NCBI GenBank assembly: GCA_037074705.1
Contig: CM073593.1
Location: 17,551,001 to 17,615,000, forward strand
DNA: 64,000 nt
Direction: 5' to 3'
DNA from: Zhengitettix transpicula
Taxonomy: Eukaryota; Arthropoda; Insecta; Orthoptera; Tetrigidae
The translations under genes and the position numbers were made by a program. Below the pieces are notes generated by a model, which searched no databases, was not told the DNA's origin, and worked only from the letters and a program-made list of their open reading frames with translations. This document shows, in pieces, positions 33,260 through 43,350 of this stretch. The first letter of the stretch is position 1. The number at the start of each line of letters is the position of its first letter.

Positions 33260-33580
33260 AGTCATTAATGTTCCCGGTACGCTAAAGGAGTCAATAATGA
33301 TCCCGTCACCGTAAAGGAGTCAGGAATGCTGTCGGTACCTTACGGACTCTAATTTCTGGCCGGTTTCTTAAAGTAATTGAAAAGCTTTCCGGTGGTTGAA
33401 GGAAGTCAATCGTAATCCCTGTTTCCATTAAAGAATTAACTAATATTCCCGGTAAACATAAGGGAGTAAAAAATACTCCCGATAATTTAACGGAGAAAAA
33501 ATATGATCGTTAACATCATTATTATTAAGTCAAAATACACCCAGTAAATTAGGAGGGTCTTAAATACTCTGAGTAACGTT
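33260..33580 (+). repeat. Degenerate ~30-bp minisatellite, about ten units
   Basis: Units follow the pattern AATAATGTTCCCGGTA, then NNTAAAGGAGTCA, with period about 29-32. Early units are closest to each other and later ones decay. The same unit recurs at 43045-43212. Confidence 0.7.
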
Positions 33581-34115
33581 TTTGCTGTCATTAACACATT
33601 GTAAAACATAAAATTGCCTTAACACTTTGACTACCACGCTACTTTTCAGGATTTAGGGGCAAACAGCAAATTTAATTTAATCATATTATATTGTCAAAAA
33701 CTTTAATTATAGTACATGGTAATTATAAAAAAGCATAATTAACGTATTATTTTCTAAAAAAAAATCATATGATCGCACGATTTATCTCATCGAATTTGTA
33801 CGGAAGTTAAAATCGCACAATATGTAAAGAAAATTATTTTAAAATTTATCAGAAACGTTAAAATATTGTTTTGCACAGTTCATTGAATAAACTTGTGAAG
33901 AATTATATTTTCTGACTATTAATAAATTTTCTATTCAGATCAGCCAACCTGATTTTTTTTATCTTCCCTGACGGTATCTTTTCATATTTATACAAATATA
34001 CTACTATCGTAGATGCACATATATGGAAAAAAAATCCAGATTTATGCTGTAATTGGCCGTCAACGCGTAAACCGGCATTAGTAAGGCGAAAATTATACTC
34101 AGAAATTGAAATTAC
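33581..34115. other. Unassigned AT-rich DNA
   Basis: No feature seen. Confidence 0.4.
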
Positions 34116-34940
34116 TATATTGTAAAATTACTATAATGTATTTTATTAACTTTAATTACTTTCAATTAATTGGCTTGGATTCTTTAAATTCGTCACATTC
34201 ATTAACACAGAGTTGTTTTAAAAAATTATAATTGTTCAAAATTGAGAAGTTAATTACAAACAAAATTGTAGAAAGTTCTAGCTCAGTTAAAATTCGGTAG
34301 ATATGAAACACTTTGTCATCAGGGATTTAAATGGGGGTGCTGTAAATATCTCCAGTTATCGCAGGTTGAATTCTTCCGCAATAAAAACCTCGTGATTTGA
34401 CCCCTCACTGCATATAAAGTTAATTGGCATACTTTTACTGTTCTCTGTTCTCGAACCGACGTACAGCAAGCAGGCAGGATCCTCACAGCTGATCAGGAAC
34501 TCTCGGGCGGAATAGCGTAATACTCGTAGTGGTGTGCAGGAACTAGGCAAGATCTCCACAGATTGTCAGGAACTCTGACATGATCGTGTGTTTTCTGCAG
34601 CTTCACTTCGTACTCGAGAATTAGAATTTACGCACTAATTCCCTTGATTGTCGCTACCGATTACTACCTAGCAATTTTTATTTAATAATTGTAACTCAGA
34701 ATTTTACAGTAACAAATAGAACTTATGTAAAATAAAGAGTTTTCAATCATAAATAGAATAAATCAGTGGTTAAATACTCAAATTAAATACCCTGAAGGAG
34801 TTAATACGTCGATAACAGTTTATAATTACATTACAAGTGTTTGAAAACAACCTCCTTCATTCTTGTAATAACTAATAAAAATACACGAAACCAATAATTA
34901 AATCGAATTCTTTTCATTACAGTGTATATGTGTCTTATAT
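34116..34940 (+). repeat. Left arm of a ~3.9-kb inverted-repeat structure
   Basis: Inverted match to 37258-38022 along essentially its whole length. Shared anchors include CAATTAATTGGCT, ACAGCTGATCAGGAACTCTC, CTTCACTTCGTACTCGA and AAAATACACGAAAC. A TATA-like GCATATAAAG is at 34412, an AATAAA at 34731. This arm has about 65 extra bases near 34520-34590. The arms could be two LTRs in opposite orientation or long TIRs of a DNA transposon. Confidence 0.7.
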
Positions 34941-36221
34941 ATATTATGTGTTTAGTGGACGTCGAACGTTCTAATTTTCCGTCATAAAAAAATTCAATCT
35001 TTCCAGATATCGGGTTAAGTATGTTTTTATTATTAAATTGTTATACTCCTGATATTTTTGTTCTTTCGTTTCCTTTGAAAATTTTCTGGATGTATATTTT
35101 TTATTGCGTAAGCAGCTAAAAATATCATCTTCTTGGAAGACAAAATCATTTCCCATGTGGTGATGTAATCATCAAATTACGCACACAACAACAATAGAAT
35201 TCACTTATTTTATTTCCTTAAATGAATACACGTAAGTCTTGATAATTAATCCATTAGTTGTGGTCGGGTAAGCGTCCCGCATCTTCGTGCAGAATTATGC
35301 AACAGGATTAAGTGGCGCCTAATTATTCTTTTGAAGTAATAAATTGTCCGATGTTTTCGTTGCATGGGGCCTGTCCATTGTTCACATAAGTTAAGAAGAC
35401 TGGCGCCCATCCAGGAACACCCTATTGTCTCAGAGAAGGCTAAGGTGTCGACCAATATTGCTGACCTACTATTATAATACAGCAGATGGGGGGCTTTCAC
35501 TTATGATCAACCACTAGAGTGAATTAAATGAGGCACACTTTTCTTGCTAATTATGGCGGGGTGTCAAACGAATACGTGCGAGGATTTATTTTTTAAGTTC
35601 CCTGTTTCTTGATTATCAACATACGCCTTATTAACTTCGTGTGAAGATTAAAGTTGGTACTTGCTGCAAAATTATCCAACTGAACGTTAGAGGCTCAACA
35701 CCAACTCTATAAATTTATCGAATGTCCACAAAGTTCAACAGACGTTACCCTGGAATTTACTAGGGTTATGTCTGATCGGACTTGTGTAGCCCAGCTCTGA
35801 TTCTTAACCTTTTTTTTAATAACGTTGGACTGTTTCTTCCATCTTCCACCTTCTCAAGAGTTATTCTATTTTAGTAAAAGTAATACACGATAACATCTTG
35901 TTTCCAAGAAAAAATTATATGTCATCATTATCATTTCTTCCTAAAAATGGGGCGAGTAAAATCGGTTCATAACTTGAATATTTGGAATCGCCTCCTATGT
36001 TTCTTATGCGGAGCTCTTCCTACTAAGTTTTATTTAATTTGTAAGTGAACTTATCTTTAGCTGTTCTTTTGACTCATTGTGTTTTATTTCACACGTACCA
36101 CATTCTTGAACAGATGTAATGGATATTTTTCCCCTATCTGCGTCTTGGAGACGTTTTAAGCTCGAGGCAAAAATTAGGAATTATAGTTTGTCTGAATTAT
36201 ATTTTCAGATTTATGAAGTAG
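34941..36221. other. Loop of the inverted structure, unassigned
   Basis: Short frames only. A minus-strand frame at 35246-35500 lies in a less AT-rich patch with no recognisable domain. No transposase or RT motif seen. Confidence 0.35.
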
Positions 36222-36677
36222 TGATATACGTCTGTAAGTCGCGGATAACTATAAAATTGATTAGGTAAGCAGCATTTTTCCATGAATGTCCCAATAAGTA
36301 TTCTGAATTTCCTGCTGACGCATTTTTTGATGAATAAAAACGAGTTACGAAACTCAGTGAGATAATTTTATACAAAAAACATTTCCTTATTTCGGCGTGA
36401 ATTAATTTCTACATTCATCTGACTCAATTATTAATCGGTATTGTGAATTAGCGATATGCATGTGGTAGCGTGCAATATGAAAGGAAGTCGCGAATAACTA
36501 TAACATTTTTAAGGAAGCGGAATTTGTCTATAAATGTACCAAGAAGTATTTTGAACTTCCCACTGACGCCATTTCTGATAAATAACAAACCATAACGGAA
36601 CTCTGGAATATTTTTTCATTCAGTAAGATTTCCTGTTTCGGTTAAAAATATATTTTGACATTGTTCTCGACTCTTGA
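36222..36677 (+). repeat. Diverged tandem duplication, period about 249 bp
   Basis: AAGTCGCGGATAACTATAA at 36236 recurs as AAGTCGCGAATAACTATAA at 36485. Parallel blocks follow in both units: TCCCAATAAGTATT / TACCAAGAAGTATT, CTGACGCATTTTTTGAT / CTGACGCCATTTCTGAT, and a TATTTCGG / TGTTTCGG block. Confidence 0.65.
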
Positions 36678-36739
36678 ATCCGTTTTAATTTCAAATAAAG
36701 AATAACATTGTAAAGAGTACAGAATGGAGTAATTTAGTT

Positions 36740-36880
36740 TATAAAACATTAATTTTTAATTTATAAATAAATCACAGCATTTTAAAATAATTTTCAGTTG
36801 AAATTACATAACGTTTCGTCGCTACTTGCGACCTCTTCAGTTATACAAGTTTTTCAAAATTTTGATTGCCCGGGACGTAC
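36740..36880 (-). mobile_element. Penelope-type LTR fragment with hammerhead
   Basis: A single arm flanked by AT-rich DNA, carrying the best-preserved hammerhead core of the window. No endonuclease frame was found beside it. Confidence 0.5.
36805..36850 (-). ncRNA. Hammerhead ribozyme-like motif, well preserved core
   Basis: Minus strand: CTGAAGA (36840-36834), stem II GTCGC/GCGAC perfect over 5 bp with a 5-base loop, then GAAAC (36817-36813) and GTT. Hammerheads need CTGANGA, the base at N being free, and GAAA, so both boxes are intact. Stem III is reduced to AC/GT, as in Penelope ribozymes thought to act as dimers. Stem I shows only partial pairing. Confidence 0.55.
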
Positions 36881-37257
36881 TCCGCTGAATTTTCCCAGGT
36901 ATTGTAAAAGTTTTTATATTTGTTGTGAAATAATGGAAATCTGTTCTTATCAAAAAAAATTGCAAAACAAAGTCCTGTACACGAAAATGGGAAATTTAAG
37001 TGATCACGCAATAAAGGTTTTTATTGGATAATTATTTTATTGAAACACTTTTTTTGTTCATGAAAGAGATTAGAAATTATTTAACTTCCTCATAAGAGTT
37101 TTTATAAGAGTATAATAGAACTTTTGTAGAAATTAAAGTACCTCCAAAAGACGTAGCAGATCTTAATATGTATTAATAGGACTTGAAATATCTATATAGA
37201 AATGTACCAGGCATCAGCGGCGTTAACAAATTTTAATAAACTCATTAACACGACTTG
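36881..37257. other. Loop of the inverted structure, unassigned
   Basis: A small frame (36798-37031) overlaps the Penelope fragment and is not credible. ATGTATTAATAGGACTT at 37170 recurs at about 38354 outside the right arm. Confidence 0.35.
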
Positions 37258-38022
37258 CCAGAAATTATGTACATGTAATGAAGTGAATTTAATTATTAGT
37301 TTCGTGTATTTTTAATATCGTTAAATCTAAAATAATGTAGGAAGTCATTTTCTAACATTCGTATTGTAATTAGAAACTGATAAATCCTTCAGATTATTTA
37401 AATTGAATATTTAACCACCAATTTATTCCATTTATAATTGAAAACTCTTCATTTTGCATTATTCCTATTTGTTACTGTCAAATTCTGCGTTTTAATTATT
37501 GTAATATAAAACGCGAGTTAATAATCGGAAGCGACAATCAAGGGAATTAGAGAGTAAATTCTAATTGTCGAGTACGAAGTGAAGCCCCAGAGACACGCTA
37601 TCCCGAGAGAGTTCCTGATCAGCTGTGAAGATCGTCCCTGCTTGCTGTACGTTGGTTCGAGAACAAGGAAATATAAAAGTAAGAGAATGCCAATTTTCTT
37701 TATATGCAGTGTGACGTCAAATGAGGAGGTTTCCATTGCGGGAGAGTTCAGCCTGAAATTTTTGGATATATATTCAGCACCCGCACTTAACTCCCTGTTG
37801 AAAAAGTGTTTTCATATCTACCGTCTTTTAACCGAGCTATTAACTTCTAAAATCTTGTTTGTAATCAACTTCTAAATTTTGAACAATTATAACATTTTTT
37901 TAAAACTTTGTGTTAATAAATGTGTAGTTTTGAACTTACGAATTTAAAGAACCGAGCCAATTAATTTTAAATCATTAATGCTATAAAATAATTAAATAGT
38001 ATAATTTTACAATTTATATTAG
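37258..38022 (-). repeat. Right arm of the inverted-repeat structure
   Basis: Inverted counterpart of 34116-34940. Both arms keep an overlapping open frame (here plus strand, 37579-37875) with the shared words REFLISCED and LLYVGSRT. This may reflect DNA similarity alone. Confidence 0.7.
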
Positions 38023-38615
38023 ATGAAAGAACTACTTTGAAATATTATCCCACATACCTTCGGCATAAATTCATCATTTAATAAATTTGATTATGAATTA
38101 AATTCATCATTTTAATAAGTAACACGTACTACCATTGATAGAGTCACAAGTAAACGTGTGGCTAAAAGAAGATTACGAAATGATAATTTGACGGAAGAAG
38201 ATGAATTTTTATTATACTGATTTTTCGGGTATTCCAGTGTCTGAGTAAGAACCTCATAAATTTCTTCAGATGATTTAAAGAACCATTTCATTTAAATCTA
38301 AAAAATGCTATTTCACACTGCCAAGCATTATCATCCAGAAATACATAATATATGTATTAATAGGACTTAACAAATATGCTTAATAAATTACAGGACATAT
38401 AACAGTATACCAGACTTTAGCAACAACAGAACGTATTATATTTGTATCAGACATTGACAGTACGTACAAGACTTCAACCAAGAGTATATAACAATAAATA
38501 ATTTACTATCCGTATATGGTATACCTTATTTTAGATTAATTTCAGACAATTTTTCGCATTTACAGCTATTCGCCTGTAACAGATGCCGAGTTTAACAAAT
38601 ATTGAATAAGAAAGT
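38023..38615. other. Unassigned AT-rich DNA
   Basis: No feature apart from the short direct repeat noted at 37170. Confidence 0.4.
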
Positions 38616-38815
38616 AGCAAAGAAGAGCCTAGAGCGACAGAACTGCACTTGTCAGATGACAAAACTAAAAACTTAGGCTCTTCTTCGCACCTGACGGAAG
38701 GAACAAGGATCGCAGAAACGTTGTGTGGTATTTATATTATCACTGTTTTGACCTGAAATGGCTATCTTTCTTTTTCATTATTTTCAATCAGACGTTTTTT
38801 TTTTCATTTTAACAA
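38616..38815 (-). mobile_element. Rep-C MITE, centre and right arm
   Basis: AAGAAGAGCCTAGAGCGACA, the central spacer, TAGGCTCTTCTTCGCACC, CAAGGATC, AACGTTGTGTGGTATTTATA and the outer terminus TTTTCAATCAGACGT. The left arm is missing. Confidence 0.65.
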
Positions 38816-38828
38816 ATATTAATTACTT

Positions 38829-39053
38829 TCACCCGCCTGACCAAGATATCAGAGCCGGAACGCCGTTGGAGAAACGGCCTGAATATTTTTGTAGTTGAGG
38901 CTCTAGGATTAAGGGCCTTGCTGTGGATTCCGTCATGCTGTTCGTGGGAAACAGTTCCGCCCGAGACATCGCACTTGGCAAATGTTTGAGCGTCCTGCTT
39001 AGCAGATCTCGAAGTGGGCGTCTGTCACTTCTGCACGCCAAGGACTCGAACAT
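38829..39053 (-). CDS. Possible 5' exon, unknown protein
   Basis: Minus-strand frame opening with GCGCCATGTTCGAG and running 74 codons, in a distinctly GC-richer patch (38850-39090) of an otherwise AT-rich area. The frame ends in ..SWSGG before TGA, and GGCGGGTGAAAGT just before the stop could be a splice donor. The composition is arginine-, serine- and leucine-rich with no domain I recognise. It may equally be an unannotated repeat. Confidence 0.2.
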   Translation of the reverse strand: MFESLACRSDRRPLRDLLSRTLKHLPSAMSRAELFPTNSMTESTARPLILEPQLQKYSGRFSNGVPALISWSGG

Positions 39054-39441
39054 GGCGCCACTCTCATCTACCTGGCACCGCGTGACGGAACAAGCTTACT
39101 AACAATATTTAGGTGAGAAAACTAAATGTATAGAGTAAAATAAAGTAAATTTGAAAATTTTTAAGGTTTTTTTTGGCGTCACTACCATCGAATCCCTAGT
39201 CCACCTTATTTTTTAAAGATCAAATCGCTTTATGTCGCAAATATCATCTTATCCTAGATAAGATAAGATATTTATTGGTCCTGATGAATCAGTGGTACAT
39301 ACATATATTTTTCTAGATATAGGGCAAGTCAGCTTAAATTAAAACTATACATGATCATAATGAATGTAGAGAGTGCTGTAGTCATATCAATATTTATCCT
39401 TACCACACTAAAGTATTATATATCAAGAGACATTTTATGTA
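39054..39441. other. Unassigned DNA
   Basis: Holds the imperfect palindrome CTTATCCTAGATAAGATAAG at about 39249, otherwise nothing. Confidence 0.4.
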
Positions 39442-39998
39442 CGAGGGCGGGCCAATAACTAATGCCTTCTATCTTTTTCTCTTTTATTTGTCAAGACAAT
39501 TAAATGCAATTTGCACAGCATAAACCAACAACATTAATTATTAAATTTTCACTTTTCAATATAGTCTGTGTACTTTTCCACAGTTATTGTCCACCTTTTA
39601 ACAAGGGCATGTATTCCAATGAGGTGAAAAGCGTGGTCTTGCTTCCTAAGCCATCGACGCAAGGACGTTAGCCTTTCATCTTCGTTACAACAACGAATCC
39701 ATCGCCTAACTGTTCCACTGTTTCATCACCATAAACATTTTTCAGCCTTTCATGAATGCGAATGAGAATTTCACCTTCCACATTTAAGAATTCAATCACA
39801 GAACGCTGTCTAATACCTACATCAATGTCAGCCATTTTGCAAGAGGGTGCAGTGCTGCCACCTGTTAAGTTAGGAAGTTGTTACTGCAGTGGATTGCAGA
39901 ATAATGTTTAAAGAATTGTGCTAAATTCAAAATTTTCACATAACTCACTTATTTAAGGAGAGAAAGAATAGGAGGCATAACTTATTGAACCACCCTCT
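39442..39998 (-). mobile_element. Internally deleted mariner element with both TIRs
   Basis: Flanked by TA on both sides (39440-39441 and 39999-40000). Left TIR 39442-39466 (CGAGGGCGGGCCAATAACTA..) and right TIR 39974-39998 (GGCATAACTTATTGAACCAC..) are imperfect inverted copies. The interior keeps only the two ends of the transposase, so this is a MITE-like deletion derivative that would have depended on transposase from another copy. Confidence 0.8.
39549..39835 (-). pseudogene. mariner transposase remnant, N-terminus joined to C-terminus
   Basis: From ATG at 39835-39833 the frame reads MADIDVGIRQRSVIEFL and IRIHERLKNVYGDETV, the N-terminal helix-turn-helix DNA-binding region of mariner transposases. 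It then goes out of frame. Another frame gives RRWLRKQDHAF, GIHALVKRW and DYIEK, stopping at 39549-39551, which is the normal C-terminus. The central catalytic D,D,D/E region is absent. The junction is near 39720. No function is expected beyond TIR-mediated mobility. Confidence 0.75.
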
Positions 39999-40059
39999 TA
40001 TATTGATCAGATCAGGTTCTTGAATTAGGAAATGAAGGAAAAGGTTACTTGTCTATGGA

Positions 40060-40172
40060 GGAATTTCGCACCGGATGTGGAGCGTCCACCCGGTAAGCGT
40101 GAGGTCCTGGGTTCGAGCCTGGTCCGATCGACATATGCCCTCTAACTTACAACATGTTATTCTTTTGTAATG
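40060..40172 (+). mobile_element. tRNA-derived SINE head
   Basis: GGTAAGCGTGAGGTCCTGGG then box-B-like GGTTCGAGCCT (40110-40120) and GGTCCGATCG. The sequence resembles the 3' half of a tRNA, but a cloverleaf cannot be completed. It is followed by a short body and an AT/GT microsatellite tail. Confidence 0.5.
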
Positions 40173-40219
<47 letters not shown>

Positions 40220-40236
40220 AGTGTGTGTGTGTGAGT
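40173..40236. repeat. Compound AT-GT microsatellite
   Basis: (AT)n followed by (GT)n with a few breaks, between the SINE and the Penelope foldback. Confidence 0.85.
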
Positions 40237-40317
40237 GTATTATAACTATCGAGACAACTTACAAATAAAAAACAACCAATTTGATGTCAGAAAAAATATA
40301 TTTATTTATGGAAAATT

Positions 40318-40366
40318 AAACTACGTTTCGTCACTAAGTTTGCGACTTCTTCAGGTTGAAGTTTAA
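40318..40366 (-). ncRNA. Hammerhead ribozyme-like motif, left arm
   Basis: Minus strand: TTCAAC (stem I), CTGAAGA (40354-40348), stem II GTCGC/GTGAC (5 bp with one G-U) and a 7-base loop, GAAAC (40329-40325), GTA, then GTTTAA pairing with the stem I strand with one mismatch. Both conserved boxes are intact. Confidence 0.6.
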
Positions 40367-40539
40367 CCCTACAAAACCAAACAGAACAGTTACAAATTTT
40401 TAAGAAAAATTTGGCAAAAAAAAATATAAATTTATGTATATACACATAATTGAATAATAAGGTCATTCTACCTTGAGCCAAATATTCATAAAAAAATTAT
40501 TTTATCATTGTAATTGTTTGGTTTGGTTTTGTAGTGATA

Positions 40540-40580
40540 CACTTTAACCTGAAGAGGTTCGCGACGAAACGTAGTTTAAT
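40540..40580 (+). ncRNA. Hammerhead ribozyme-like motif, right arm
   Basis: TTTAAC (stem I), CTGAAGA (40549-40555), shortened stem II GTT/GAC, GAAAC (40566-40570), GTA and GTTTAA. Stem II has lost bases relative to the left arm, so activity is less likely. Confidence 0.5.
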
Positions 40581-40660
40581 TTTCCATAAATAAATATATT
40601 TTTTCTGACTTCATATTGGCTGTTGTTTATTTGTAAGTGTTATTATTTTCTCTAGTATTT

Positions 40661-41290
40661 ATTCAAAAGAGGAATAATGAAATGAGTAGATAAATTGAAA
40701 TCTCGATAAGTATCATGAATCGCGGAAAACATCAGTGGCATTTATTCGTAAATAGTATTTTTTATTGTTTTGGCAAAGGAAGATTAGATATTATCCATAT
40801 GATTGATATAGACTGTTTACAGGTTAATATCATGTGATTAAAGCCACACAAAGTCTTGTATAATGGTAAAAAAATTTAAAAGGTGGAAGCTTTCGACGTA
40901 TTTGGTCATTTTTAATGTGGAAGCAGGGAATAGAAACAACCATACGTCCATGTATGAGTAACATATCAATGGGAATTATCTCACTAATAATAATTATTAA
41001 ACCATAAGGGAGTGCAATTTATCATAATGATACAATATTCATAATTTTTATAAAGTTATTTTTCCAACTTAAAAAATAAATTTGATACACAAGTGGTATT
41101 CAACAGAACATAGCTTTATATAATCTGAAAAAAGTTATAGAAAATATTACTTATGTCAAGAATTTAAACACCTCGGATAATTGATGTATTAATGAGAAAA
41201 TAATTATATTTTTAATAGTAAACAGTATTATATGCATAAATTTTGATAAGACAATAATCTCAGCAGACTAAAATTGTATGAGTTTATGTA
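40661..41290. other. Unassigned AT-rich DNA
   Basis: GGTGGAAGCTTTCGACGTAT at 40882 resembles the AAGCTTTC block of the foldback at 10417 and may be another decayed copy. Confidence 0.35.
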
Positions 41291-41730
41291 CTTTCTTTGT
41301 TCATTTTGATTATTACACGTGCCACCTGGCACAGACCCAGTTGTAGTCAAAGTACGAACGTAAACACTGTGCCACGTGGAGCCAGTTATAACATTGTCGC
41401 AGAATCAGGGCGAATGTCATGTTACTATATTTGCTTGCGGGAGACGAACAACTTTGCCAAGAAATTGCCCGAGTGTACAAACAAGCTCGCGCGGCTCCGT
41501 GTAAATCCGTCGATTGTCTAAGTGGCGGTTGGCAGGCCTGTACCCCGGGTGGTCGGACTCTGCACGAGTTTCATCTCTGGGCGCAGGCGAGGTGACGTCA
41601 GGAGTGACGCAATAATGGCGGAGACGCGCCTCTTCGCGGTCACAGGCCACGTCCTGCTTGCGCAACTTCCAGGCCCCGAGGTCAGTCCACACATATCTAC
41701 GTCATCACAGGAAATGTTTACGTCTTAATT
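41291..41730. other. GC-rich island, possible promoter or exon
   Basis: Much richer in G, C and CpG than its surroundings. Contains TGACGTCA (41593-41600) followed by GTGACGCAATAATGGCGGAG. Overlapping frames on both strands (plus 41522-41728, minus 41417-41692) are a by-product of low stop density. No recognisable protein. Confidence 0.3.
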
Positions 41731-42564
41731 TACGAACTGAGATAATTTATCGGTTTGAGAAAATAAAGATTTGGGAAGGAACTCATAAGAGTTAAAAACT
41801 GCATCCTCATTACAATTACTTGATATGGGGGAGGGTTAGGAAATCGTCTTCAGAAACACTCAGTGCGCCTGATTTTTGCAGACTAGAAGCCACCCGTAGT
41901 ACAGCACCTGATTGTTCGTAATCGCGATGATACGCACTACGATCTCTCGTACGTCCGATGGACCGTCAGGACTTCAACGACATTGCTATGAAAGTCTACT
42001 GCAATACAAAAGTCTCATAGTTCCTTTCCTCCATTGAAAGTAATATTTGTTAGCTTCTTTGCTGGACTCTGAGTCACCAATTCTACAATAGAAATGTGTT
42101 GCGGGCGGCTCAAGTGGCGCGGCGATTCCCTGTGTTGCAATGTGCTCTGACGTGTAAAACTATTTATTTTACAGGAAAATTATACATTTCACTTAATAAA
42201 CCTAAATATATTGCAAATATATCAGTGTAATTGTTGTGAAACTACGCCTGGAACGTTTAGCTCGGTTAATTTTTATATCATGCAATTATAGTCTATGTAA
42301 AGAGAAAATAGAAAGCAGTGGAAGCTTCGTTTTTCCAACATAAAACAGCAGTGGACGAACTGCCTTGAGAGGTATAAAAACAACTAAGAATACGTCTTCT
42401 GCTAGAATCATGCATTAAAAACGAAGAAACAGTTGTTAAATGGCGTGTAGCGGTTCCTTCTGATTTTATAATAAAAACACAAACTACAATAGCAAAATAA
42501 TAAATATTTATCAGGATTTTATAAGTTGGGCGCCATGTGCCAAAATTACAACAGAAGAAAGAAA
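41731..42564. other. Unassigned DNA
   Basis: Short frames only. Confidence 0.35.
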
Positions 42565-42795
42565 ATTTAAAATAATTTGGTTTAGCATATTTGAAAATTT
42601 CCACCCCCTCCCTGGGGGTGGTAGCCTTATCTTACCACCACAGTGTTTGTGTCCGGTTTAAACCGACCACGTGTACGAAGTTTGATCAAATTTGCTCCAC
42701 GGGTGTAGATTTGTATGCGGAACATACATATAAATAAACACATTCCAAAAAAACATACACACAAACAAACAGTCTATTTTATTTATTCGATATGT
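42565..42795 (+). mobile_element. Rep-A, 5'-truncated copy
   Basis: Only the last part of a unit and the constant tail: TCCCTGGGGGTGGTAG, ACGTGTACGAAGTTTG, TGCTCCACGGGTGTAGATTT, GCGGAACATACATATAAATA. The 5' truncation with a fixed 3' end fits a retroposon. Confidence 0.75.
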
Positions 42796-43044
42796 CGTTG
42801 CCTGCGAATTTACTTAAATTAACCCGGAGTAGGAATTTATTCGACACTAGCGTCTTGGTAAACATTTCATTTAACCAGCGCCATCAGCGCCAGTTTTATA
42901 ATATTTACACACTTACGTTACCCTCCTTGACCTAAGCCCTCGGCATCTAACTTCAATTAAACCACGATGATGACTTACAGTATTCTGGAACCCTTCTACT
43001 ACATAGAGTAAAAGTGTCTCAAAAATCACGAAAAACTAAAACAG

Positions 43045-43212
43045 TAAAAAATACTCGTTAACCTAATGAAGTCTAAAAGTATTTCTGGTACTTTAAAGGA
43101 GTAAAGAAATACAATCTTTAACTAAAAAGAGACCAAAATATGACTGGTACACAAAGAAAATAAAAAAATTACCCGGTAAATTAAAAGGGTCAAACCTACT
43201 CCAGGTATCATT
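43045..43212 (+). repeat. ~30-bp minisatellite, second locus
   Basis: About five or six decayed units related to AATACTCCCGGTAAATTAAA and GGAGTCAA, the unit seen at 33260-33580. Confidence 0.6.
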
Positions 43213-43269
43213 TTGTCAACCACGTCCATCTCCACGAAGTGGAACATAAAAGTTCATTAAACAACATGG

Positions 43270-43350
43270 TTAATATGAGAATTAAACTCAGCGATTGCTA
43301 TAACTCGGGAATCGACACTAATCTTGATCGTTTTTACATTACTTCCCTCC
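43270..43350 (+). mobile_element. Rep-A relic
   Basis: GAATTAAACTCAGCGATTGC and TCGACACTAATCTTGATCG, the start of a unit, cut at the LTR element. Confidence 0.45.

Larger units (their letters stand above)
40237..40660. mobile_element. Penelope-type foldback with a hammerhead in each arm
   Basis: Left arm 40237-40385 and right arm about 40505-40660 are inverted copies sharing GTCAGAAAAAATATATTTAT, GGAAAATTAAACTACGTTTC and CTACAAAACCAAAC. The left arm holds a minus-strand and the right arm a plus-strand hammerhead-like motif, so the two ribozymes point outward. The interior (about 120 bp) has no coding capacity. The start ATTATAACTATCGAGA matches that of the Penelope fragment at 4905. Confidence 0.7.

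Noticed and set aside
33260..33580. CRISPR-like array
   Set aside because: The whole ~30-bp unit repeats without unique spacers and units are diverged. The setting is eukaryotic. It is a minisatellite.
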